Assembly (NCBI GenBank): GCA_934229335.1
Contig: CAKQDQ010000063.1
Coordinates: forward strand, 1 to 13,115
From: an uncultured Prevotella sp.
Lineage (GTDB): Bacteria > Bacteroidota > Bacteroidia > Bacteroidales > Bacteroidaceae
DNA length: 13,115 nucleotides
Direction: 5' to 3'
In this document: one piece after another, positions 6,959 to 13,115 of the stretch
Layout of the letters: each line of letters opens with the position of its first letter
How positions within the stretch are numbered: position 1 is the stretch's first letter
Notes under the pieces: generated by a model
Databases searched by the model: none
What the model saw: only the letters and a program-made list of their open reading frames with translations
What the model was told of the DNA's origin: nothing
Translations under genes and position numbers: made by a program

Positions 6959-8419
6959 TTACCTATTAGTCATGTTACGGCTGGCATCAATACGCAGAAA
7001 GATGAACAACAGCAGCGTAAAGCCCCACAGAGATGAGCCACCATAGCTAAAGAAGGGCAACGGGATGCCTATGACAGGAGTAAGACCAAGCACCATGCCT
7101 ACATTGATAAACAGATGGAACAAGAACACACTCAAAACGCAATAACCGTAGACCCTACCGAAGGTAAACGGTTGACGTTCGGCAACGTGTATCAATCGCA
7201 GTATGAGGCAAAGGAAAAGAACCAATACTCCTGCAGAACCAAGAAAGCCTTCTTCCTCTCCTACCGTACAGAAGATAAAGTCAGTATCCTGCTCAGGAAC
7301 ATACTTTAGCTTTGTCTGTGTGCCGTTCAAGAATCCCTTACCACCAAGACCACCAGAACCTATAGCTATCTCGCTCTGATGAACGTTGTAACCTGCACCT
7401 GCAAGGTCTTCCTCTAAACCAAGCAATACATTGATACGTACACGCTGGTGTGGTTCCATAACATTATTTAATACATAAGAAGCGGAGAAGAAGAAGAATA
7501 CTGAGCCAAGGGCAAAAACCATTATAAGGAGATATTCTTTCATCTGTTTGCCCGCCCATATCCACAAGAGGTAGAGCAACATCAGCACTACAAGGGTTAT
7601 CTGTACCCACAGTATGTTGAAACGTATCACATATTCAGAAAAGAGAAGTGCCATGGCTGTCACACCAACACATACGCCACTGATGATTAAAGCCTCATTG
7701 CGCGCCTTGCAATATACCCACACCAAACCCGACGTGAATACTTGTATCATAAGCAATACAACAAAGGAGCCTATATTAGTGGGCGTACTAAACAGCATGG
7801 TTTCTTGGTATCTGATGCCGATAACGAAATAAGCAACCATAGCGACAGCCGTAAAAAGGAAACTGCCTGTCATGCCTTCACGATACAACATCAGAAAGAA
7901 TGAAAAGTAAACCAATGCGGAACCTGTCTCTTTCTGCATTACAATAAGAAACATTGGCGTTACTATCATTGCTATAGCCTTAGCAAGATTACGCCAGTTG
8001 TCAAGGGTAAACTTGTATGTCGACATCAACCTCGCCACAGCAAGTGCCGTAGCAAACTTGGCGAACTCGGCTGGCTGTAAACGCAAAGGACCAAGAACAA
8101 GCCACGATCGGGAACCTTTTATCTCATGAGGATTAAAGATTGTGGCAAACAATAACAGTAGCATGAAACCATAAATAAAATACGCGAACGTCTCATATAG
8201 CCTGTCATCTATCAACAACAAGCACGTACCAAGCGCAATACTGGTGCCTATCCATACTATCTGCATACCAGAACGGGAACTCAAAGAGAAGAGGTCGTCC
8301 TGACCAAAAGAGTAACTGGCACCACAAACACTGACCCAACCAAAACATAACAGGGCAAGGTAAAGGATGATTGTCACATAGTCGATGGAGCGAAGTACAG
8401 ACGTGTTCTGTTGTTTCAT
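6959..8419 (-). CDS. rodA: RodA-type peptidoglycan glycosyltransferase
   Basis: This SEDS-family protein polymerises lipid II glycan strands for side-wall growth, working with a class B penicillin-binding protein. It is highly hydrophobic with ten or more membrane segments. In the 486-residue form chosen here, KGSRSWL lies at 101-107, LQPAEFAKFA at 114-123, and QKETGSALVY at 162-171, where many relatives have Asp in place of the Glu. GSGGLGGKGFLNGTQTKLKY and the following PEQDTDFIF carry the essential extracellular Asp (D380). It is about 115 residues longer than E. coli RodA, mainly through extra hydrophobic sequence at about 210-300; I believe this is usual in Bacteroidota. A longer reading from a TTG at 8461 is rejected because that codon lies inside the predicted -7 box. 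An ATG at 8443 would leave almost no leader, so 8419 is preferred. RodA is favoured over FtsW by the KGFLNGTQ and EQDTDFIF pattern and by the absence of division-gene neighbours. Confidence 0.95.
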   Translation of the reverse strand: MKQQNTSVLRSIDYVTIILYLALLCFGWVSVCGASYSFGQDDLFSLSSRSGMQIVWIGTSIALGTCLLLIDDRLYETFAYFIYGFMLLLLFATIFNPHEIKGSRSWLVLGPLRLQPAEFAKFATALAVARLMSTYKFTLDNWRNLAKAIAMIVTPMFLIVMQKETGSALVYFSFFLMLYREGMTGSFLFTAVAMVAYFVIGIRYQETMLFSTPTNIGSFVVLLMIQVFTSGLVWVYCKARNEALIISGVCVGVTAMALLFSEYVIRFNILWVQITLVVLMLLYLLWIWAGKQMKEYLLIMVFALGSVFFFFSASYVLNNVMEPHQRVRINVLLGLEEDLAGAGYNVHQSEIAIGSGGLGGKGFLNGTQTKLKYVPEQDTDFIFCTVGEEEGFLGSAGVLVLFLCLILRLIHVAERQPFTFGRVYGYCVLSVFLFHLFINVGMVLGLTPVIGIPLPFFSYGGSSLWGFTLLLFIFLRIDASRNMTNR

Positions 8420-8458
8420 TTTACTAATGCATTTGTTATACATAACTTTTTGAAAGTG

Positions 8459-8490
8459 CAAAGGTATAAAAAAAATAGATGTTTAAGAAA
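8459..8490 (-). promoter_or_regulatory. Bacteroidota-type promoter of rodA
   Basis: On the minus strand, TACCTTTG (8466 down to 8459) is a perfect TAnnTTTG box. TTTC (8490 down to 8487) lies 20 nt upstream and matches three of four bases of the -33 element. Transcription should begin near 8452, about 33 nt before the rodA ATG at 8419. Confidence 0.7.
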
Positions 8491-8530
8491 CGTTAACCAT
8501 GCACAAAACACCTTTTTAAGAATAATTTAC

Positions 8531-8538
8531 TAACTTTG
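8531..8538 (+). promoter_or_regulatory. -7 box of the surface-protein operon
   Basis: TAACTTTG matches the Bacteroidota -7 consensus. No good -33 element is seen 19-21 nt upstream, so the promoter may be weak or need an activator. The predicted start near 8544 leaves about 20 nt to the TTG start at 8565. It diverges from the rodA promoter, whose -7 box lies about 65 bp away. Confidence 0.6.
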
Positions 8539-8564
8539 TCCCAAATATTCTTTAAGAAAGAGCG

Positions 8565-9623
8565 TTGAAAATAAATATAAGAAACATACTGCCATTACGT
8601 CATTTATTGTTGATGGCATTTACTATACTGTCGTTTTTCAGCACGCATGAGCTGCGTGCACAGGTCATGGACAACAGCCGAAAGGTTGAACGGTTGTCTA
8701 TGAAGGAGCGTGTGTCGCTACGTACCAACGTAGTTGACTGGGCTTTGATGATACCGAACATTGGCGTTGAGTATGACCTTCGACCAGAGAATTGGAATCG
8801 CTATGCCGTTAACTTGAACCTGCGATACCGTCCTCACACCTCTGGTTCCTTTGTGCGACCTGTTGTCTACGACATCTTTGAGGCTACTGTTGAGGGGAGA
8901 ATGTATTGGCGAGAACGCAAAGCGGAACCAAGTGGCTACATGAGACGGCACATACATTGGTGGGATAAGATACTATCATGTCGCACGATGTTACCAAGTC
9001 ACCCCAAATGGATATTCTATCGCGGCGCATATCTGTCGTATTCTGACTACAACCTGTACCTACGCGGTAGAAACGGTAAAGACGGTGAGGCGATAATGGC
9101 AGGACTGACATGGGGCTTTGTTAAACCATTCATAGCTTTTCAAAACGGTAACTCGTTGGACATGGAGTTCGGTATATCAGCAGGAGCAGCGTATCTGCGC
9201 AATAAATCATACCGACACGATAACAAGACTAATTCATACCCACGTCAGGGAACCACTGACTGGCACTTCTTAAGTTACCCCATGATACGCGATTTACACG
9301 TTGCAGTGGTATACCGCTTTGGTAAATATCCTATACAGAAGAAGTACCGCTGGCGCTATGACGTTGACATGGACTTCAGAACAAGAAAGGATTCTGTATA
9401 CAACACTGACCTCGCTTGGCGCGAGAAACAGTTTATAAAGGACTCTTTATATAGGGTTGTCTCACGCGACTTCAAATTGTTATATGACTCTTGCGTTCAT
9501 CAAAGACGAATAGAAAGGCAACGGGCTATTGACAATAAGGCACCAGAAAGGGACATAAAACAACTGGAAGCTCTTACGGAAAAGATGAAGAAGAGTAAGA
9601 AGAAGGGTGCGAAAAAGGGATAA
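8565..9623 (+). CDS. DUF3575-like exported beta-barrel protein with basic tail
   Basis: A signal peptide covers residues 1-32 (basic start KINIRNILPLRH, hydrophobic core, then cleavage near LRA-Q). The mature region from about 50 to 253 has the DUF3575 pattern as I know it: SLRTNVVDWALMIPNIGVEY at the start, alternating aromatic strands through GAYLSYSDYNLYLRG and LTWGFVKPF, and an outer-membrane-like last strand ending VVYRFGK. Residues 254-352 form an extra, charged, probably helical and periplasmic tail that ends in a Lys-rich run. The start is TTG: there is no in-frame ATG between the upstream stop (8553) and residue 17, and starting at residue 17 would remove the basic part of the signal peptide. 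It is first in an operon of at least four genes. Its function is unknown; a role in assembling or anchoring surface structures is inferred from family context only. Confidence 0.7.
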   Translation: MKINIRNILPLRHLLLMAFTILSFFSTHELRAQVMDNSRKVERLSMKERVSLRTNVVDWALMIPNIGVEYDLRPENWNRYAVNLNLRYRPHTSGSFVRPVVYDIFEATVEGRMYWRERKAEPSGYMRRHIHWWDKILSCRTMLPSHPKWIFYRGAYLSYSDYNLYLRGRNGKDGEAIMAGLTWGFVKPFIAFQNGNSLDMEFGISAGAAYLRNKSYRHDNKTNSYPRQGTTDWHFLSYPMIRDLHVAVVYRFGKYPIQKKYRWRYDVDMDFRTRKDSVYNTDLAWREKQFIKDSLYRVVSRDFKLLYDSCVHQRRIERQRAIDNKAPERDIKQLEALTEKMKKSKKKGAKKG

Positions 9624-9633
9624 GAACATCAGA

Positions 9634-10248
9634 ATGTTTACAATGAACATAAAGAAACGCATATTGAAAAAGATGGGGCACAAGGTGATAAACAGCACTA
9701 TCGCCACGCTGCTACTGCTAATATTGGGCACAACAGGAACAAAGGCGCAACGCATAGCGGTGAATACTGATGTGCTCATGGATGCTATCATGGCACCATC
9801 ATTAGGCGTTGAACTGACACTTACGAAGAAATCCACACTTAACATTAACGCTCTTTACGGTAATAAGATACTCGGTAAGGAGATGCGTATTACCGCTGTA
9901 CAGCCTGAATGGAAGGTGTACATTTCGGGGAGACCGATGTATCATCACTATATCGGCATCGTAGGACTGCTGACGTCCTATAAACTGAACTTTGACGATA
10001 AATGCCATGACGGCGACGCCTGTGGCATCGGGTTATCTTTCGGATATGTGCTTCCGATAAAAGATAGGCTGCTTATTGACTTTCACAGCAGTTTAGGCGG
10101 AGCGTATTACCACCAAAAAGAATATATGGTAGGCGAAGACTATGATAAGAAACACGTCAACAGCGATGGCTATCCTGTAGCGAACGCCTCGGGAGGACTG
10201 CTAATACCTCTAAGAATAGGAATAGCTGTGTCGTATATTATAAAATAG
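9634..10248 (+). CDS. Second DUF3575-like exported protein
   Basis: This small predicted outer-membrane protein has about 204 residues from the ATG at 9634. A signal peptide includes the hydrophobic run TIATLLLLILGTTGTKA with cleavage before QR. The mature part shows RIAVNTDVLMDAIMAPSLGVEL, a strand pair around LNINALYGNKI, QPEWKVYISGRPMYHHYIGI, and GIGLSFGYVLP. It ends with a short strand, GIAVSYIIK. This matches the compact DUF3575 layout without the tail of the preceding protein, so the two look like diverged paralogues. The frame extends upstream to a GTG at 9607 overlapping the previous gene by 17 bp. ATGs at 9634 and 9643 give more usual signal peptides; which of the two is used cannot be told. 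The 825-residue protein gene begins 3 nt after its stop. The function is unknown. Confidence 0.68.
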   Translation: MFTMNIKKRILKKMGHKVINSTIATLLLLILGTTGTKAQRIAVNTDVLMDAIMAPSLGVELTLTKKSTLNINALYGNKILGKEMRITAVQPEWKVYISGRPMYHHYIGIVGLLTSYKLNFDDKCHDGDACGIGLSFGYVLPIKDRLLIDFHSSLGGAYYHQKEYMVGEDYDKKHVNSDGYPVANASGGLLIPLRIGIAVSYIIK

Positions 10249-10251
10249 GTT

Positions 10252-12729
10252 ATGACAAGAATACTATTACTCTCCATAATTACTGCATTTCTGCTGCCTT
10301 TTGTAGGTGGCGGCAATATGGTGACATTCGCACAGAACGACGCTATTGACGCTAACGTGTCTATAGCCTTTGAGACGGCTGGCGAGAGAGAATATCGCAC
10401 CGTGCGCTACGCATTGTTTAAGACTGAGAATAGGGCTAAAACAGTAGTGGCACACTTGGAAGAGGCTCTTCGCGCACAGAGAGGCGACAACGGCTCTGTA
10501 CAAATGGACGCTTGGGAGAAGGCTATAAGCGCAGATAAGGTAAAGTTTCGCACCTCACGTGGCAATGGGGACTTTAAGGTACACGCATATCCTGATATGG
10601 CTATACTTGTCACATCATACATATCAGAAGACGAACTGACTATAGAAGATGCGCAGTTTGCGATTATTGTGCTTAAAGAAGGACAGACGGAGTACTCCAA
10701 TGTCTTTAAGATGCAGATGAATGAGGGAGCACATACCATAGCTAACGTGGACGTTCTCGGAACCAACCGAGACACTATCAGTATTAAGACAGCACCTGCC
10801 ATTGACGATGGTAAACGTATGTACTTCAAGGTTCACGTTGAACTACCGATAGGATATGTCAGCGAACGAGCACGTCTCGTTGTGCAACCTAAGGCGGTAG
10901 ACTGCCAGACGGAAGATACAATAGACTACATCAGCGGTTTGGTGTATGAGGGAAAGGAGTATCACAAGGTACAGAATAAGCGTATGCTCTTTAACTATAA
11001 CAAATATGATAAGGTGGCATACGCATATGTTGACAATCCTTTGTACTCTGACGAAAAAGTGTATATTGATACAACTTTGGTCTATACAAAACCTGACAGA
11101 CGTAAAAGCTATAAGATACCATATACCGTTCAGATTGCAGACTTTAACCATATATACTTTACTCGCAGTGCTACCACTGGGTCGTGTAACTCTAAAAACA
11201 TCTTCAAATTCCTTGATTTAGGTGTTGCTGCAGCTGATATGGACATAGAAGAGTTCAGAGTTGACGCTGAAAGTAACTATGATACGAAGAACCAAGACCT
11301 GCGACTGAAGTTCATCATTGGTAAGGCGGAACTGACCGCGGACTCTACCAACCAAGTGCAACTTAACTCACTGATTAAGGAACTGCGCTCTTATGGCGAA
11401 CAACTAATGGAGGTGCGAGTGGAAGCTACAGCATCACCTGACGGTGGATTGGAACATAACAGAAGACTGGCAGCAGAGAGAACACGTGTCGCTGCCGCTA
11501 AGGTGCGTGGATATTTAGGGAAGGCTGACATTGCCTTTCATACCTCACAGCCTAAGGTTTTCAGTTGGGCAGACGTGGCAAAAGAACTGGAGCTTGACGG
11601 AAAGACGGATCTGGCAAATGCCGTACGCAACGCTATGGGCACCGATGGATATGGAGGTGACGCCACAATAGCACAGTTAGAGGGTTACGAAACATACATT
11701 AAGCCTGTATTGGAACGATTGCGCCTTATGAGAGTTACATACCGTTACGAGAGAGAACACGTAATGGATGCCAATGAGGTTACGGCGGAATACTACAAGC
11801 GCAAAAGCGACTTGATAAAAGGAAAAGGACGCGATTTCTCTGACGGTGACTACTACAACCTCTTCCATACCATTACGGACGAGAAAGAGAAAGATACGCT
11901 TACCATGCTCGCTTACAACCACATTACAAAGCGAGGTGGTTATGAACAGATTAAATTCTCTATGTATGTGGCCAACAGAATGGCTATGCTTAACCAACGA
12001 AAAGGCAAACCTGACTCGCATGTTCTTGCACCATTCATCAATCAACGCCTAAGGGCGGTGAGCACAAAGGAGTATAGCGAGAAGGCACATAAGAATAGGA
12101 GGGAGATTCTTATCAACCAAATAATAACATACTTCCAGCTGGAAGAGCGTGACAGCGCATTGAGTTTCTGTGACTATTGGTTCGGTAAAGACAACGACCC
12201 CAAGGTTGAGAGACTGCGTAAATATATCACTTTCAAGGAAGGGTTTATAAAATACGCCACTCATCAGCTTACTTCCGAGGAGGAGCAGAAGGTGTTAGAT
12301 GCCATGAACTACGTGATTTCATGTGCTCCAGATAACAAAGCCGTAATATATACCGAGGCACGCGACATTCTCAATGTGCCAGAAAGCGTTGCCCTGAAAC
12401 TGATAAACGAGTTGCCTGACGATAATGCCAAGAAGTGGTATCTGCGTGGTATCATAGAGGCTGACAAGGAAGAGAAGAAGCTATCAGAACGTCATCACGC
12501 TACGTATGTTCCCGCTTACCTCGCCTTCTTCAATCATAGCTTTGAGTTGGAACCTTCATATAAATGGCTATACTTCTATGATGGGCAGATAAGCGATGAG
12601 CTTCGAGAGAGGTATAAATACAGCAAGAAGGACAAAGCACGCTATCGTGACATCTTCAACGAGAAGGTGCAACTTAGCGACAGCAACAATACTACCGATG
12701 ATTCTATAATGGAAATCAGCGGAGAATGA
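10252..12729 (+). CDS. Exported 825-residue protein with central OmpA-like domain
   Basis: A signal peptide covers about residues 1-28 (hydrophobic core, cleavage near TFA-Q). Residues 30-340 are mostly predicted beta strands. They include a segment around 95-122 (KFRTSRGNGDFKVHAYPDMA) that recalls a carboxypeptidase-regulatory-like fold, then one or two sandwich domains up to SCNSKNIFKFLDLG. An OmpA-like domain starts near 351: FIIGKAELTAD, ATASPDGG (D397), then NRRLAAERTRVA (N403, R410). These equivalents of the diaminopimelate-binding Asp and Arg are present, so peptidoglycan binding is plausible. The final strand, RVTYRYER (494-501), comes only after a helix-rich insertion. Residues 502-825 are charged, mainly helical and unrecognised. 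In Bacteroidales, DUF3868/OmpA-like proteins accompany DUF3575 genes; membership of DUF3868 is not certain here. It probably links an outer-membrane assembly to the cell wall, which is inference. Confidence 0.68.
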   Translation: MTRILLLSIITAFLLPFVGGGNMVTFAQNDAIDANVSIAFETAGEREYRTVRYALFKTENRAKTVVAHLEEALRAQRGDNGSVQMDAWEKAISADKVKFRTSRGNGDFKVHAYPDMAILVTSYISEDELTIEDAQFAIIVLKEGQTEYSNVFKMQMNEGAHTIANVDVLGTNRDTISIKTAPAIDDGKRMYFKVHVELPIGYVSERARLVVQPKAVDCQTEDTIDYISGLVYEGKEYHKVQNKRMLFNYNKYDKVAYAYVDNPLYSDEKVYIDTTLVYTKPDRRKSYKIPYTVQIADFNHIYFTRSATTGSCNSKNIFKFLDLGVAAADMDIEEFRVDAESNYDTKNQDLRLKFIIGKAELTADSTNQVQLNSLIKELRSYGEQLMEVRVEATASPDGGLEHNRRLAAERTRVAAAKVRGYLGKADIAFHTSQPKVFSWADVAKELELDGKTDLANAVRNAMGTDGYGGDATIAQLEGYETYIKPVLERLRLMRVTYRYEREHVMDANEVTAEYYKRKSDLIKGKGRDFSDGDYYNLFHTITDEKEKDTLTMLAYNHITKRGGYEQIKFSMYVANRMAMLNQRKGKPDSHVLAPFINQRLRAVSTKEYSEKAHKNRREILINQIITYFQLEERDSALSFCDYWFGKDNDPKVERLRKYITFKEGFIKYATHQLTSEEEQKVLDAMNYVISCAPDNKAVIYTEARDILNVPESVALKLINELPDDNAKKWYLRGIIEADKEEKKLSERHHATYVPAYLAFFNHSFELEPSYKWLYFYDGQISDELRERYKYSKKDKARYRDIFNEKVQLSDSNNTTDDSIMEISGE

Positions 12730-12739
12730 GAATAGTGAT

Positions 12740-13115
12740 ATGAAAATACTGTTGTTTATAATCTGCATACTACTGCCGTCGATGCTCTCGGCGCAGAGCT
12801 TTCGTATGCGCGACATAGATCCTCTCGACACCATTGACGAGGTAGACTTGCACGCCATGCGTGATACCACGCTACTGACGCGCCGCAATCTCGCTGTGCA
12901 TAAGCCGTCAGTGAATGTCTTGGACTACGTACTTGACGACAGATACACACCTGTTGACCATTCTTTTGATCATAAATGGTACGACCACATCTATGTTGGC
13001 GCAATGTTTGGAGCAGAGAAAATAAATCCACAGTGTGAGGATTTCAAGTTCAGAACAATGACGCAGGCATCACTGTTTATAGGAAAGGAGCTGGACAAGA
13101 AGAACAGTCTCCGCC
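12740..13115 (+). CDS. Secreted protein of the same operon, truncated at the right edge
   Basis: The ATG lies 10 nt past the previous stop and the frame stays open to the window end (125 codons seen). A signal peptide is clear: MKILLFIICILLPSMLSA, with cleavage before QSF. A polar region of about 60 residues follows, rich in Asp and His (DIDPLDTIDEVD, then DDRYTPVDHSFDHKWYDH). Next come what look like the first barrel or sandwich strands, HIYVGAMFGAEKI and MTQASLFIGKEL. The alternation of IYVGAMFG and ASLFIGKEL suggests an outer-membrane beta-barrel. The family is not recognised. Position and spacing place it in the DUF3575/OmpA-like operon. Confidence 0.7.
   Translation, partial: MKILLFIICILLPSMLSAQSFRMRDIDPLDTIDEVDLHAMRDTTLLTRRNLAVHKPSVNVLDYVLDDRYTPVDHSFDHKWYDHIYVGAMFGAEKINPQCEDFKFRTMTQASLFIGKELDKKNSLR

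Noticed and set aside
8420..8461. Extension of rodA to a TTG at 8461
   Set aside because: The TTG is part of the predicted -7 box (TACCTTTG on the minus strand), so the transcript should begin downstream of it.
9607..9633. GTG start at 9607 for the second DUF3575-like gene
   Set aside because: It adds a charged nine-residue extension ahead of a normal signal peptide and overlaps the upstream gene; the ATGs at 9634 and 9643 fit better.
9480..9845. 121-residue hydrophobic minus-strand open frame
   Set aside because: Its hydrophobicity is the antisense image of a Lys-rich tail and a signal peptide; no promoter fits.

Overview
The window reads as chromosomal DNA of a Bacteroidota bacterium, most likely Bacteroidales and close to Prevotella. 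This rests on three things seen in the sequence. The promoters upstream of psd, rplS and rodA, and upstream of the surface-protein operon, carry the Bacteroidota -7 box TAnnTTTG, with the -33 TTTG/TTG element about 20 nt upstream in the best cases. Shine-Dalgarno sequences are mostly absent. The proteins look like Bacteroidales families (a DnaE of about 1270 residues, an expanded RodA, DUF3575-like proteins). No database search was possible, so the taxonomy is inference.

Layout, left to right. Positions 1-266 hold no confident gene. They contain a 101-nt nested palindrome (59-159), followed directly by three 22-bp tandem repeats (181-246) with a decayed fourth copy to their left. Next, on the minus strand, is dnaE (replicative DNA polymerase III alpha, 267-4076). 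Diverging from it is a tight plus-strand operon, psd-pssA-tadA (4312-6194). It encodes the two-step route from CDP-diacylglycerol to phosphatidylethanolamine plus a tRNA adenosine deaminase. Then comes rplS (6484-6840), with its own promoter and a leader of about 110 nt that can form two adjacent stem-loops and a possible pseudoknot. rplS converges on rodA (minus strand, 6959-8419) across two hairpins.

Diverging from rodA is a plus-strand operon of at least four exported or outer-membrane proteins (8565 to the right edge): two DUF3575-like small beta-barrel proteins, an 825-residue protein with a central OmpA-like domain, and a truncated fourth secreted protein. From family knowledge, DUF3575 genes in Bacteroidales often accompany surface or fimbria-like loci. 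No fimbrillin gene lies inside the window, so that role is an inference. This operon is the least understood part of the window.

The housekeeping genes appear intact. The observations most worth a second look are the palindrome plus tandem repeats after dnaE, the structured rplS leader, the uncharacterised surface operon with its enlarged OmpA-like protein, the apparently complete metal site in the PHP domain of DnaE, and the placement of rodA away from any mre/mrd neighbours.
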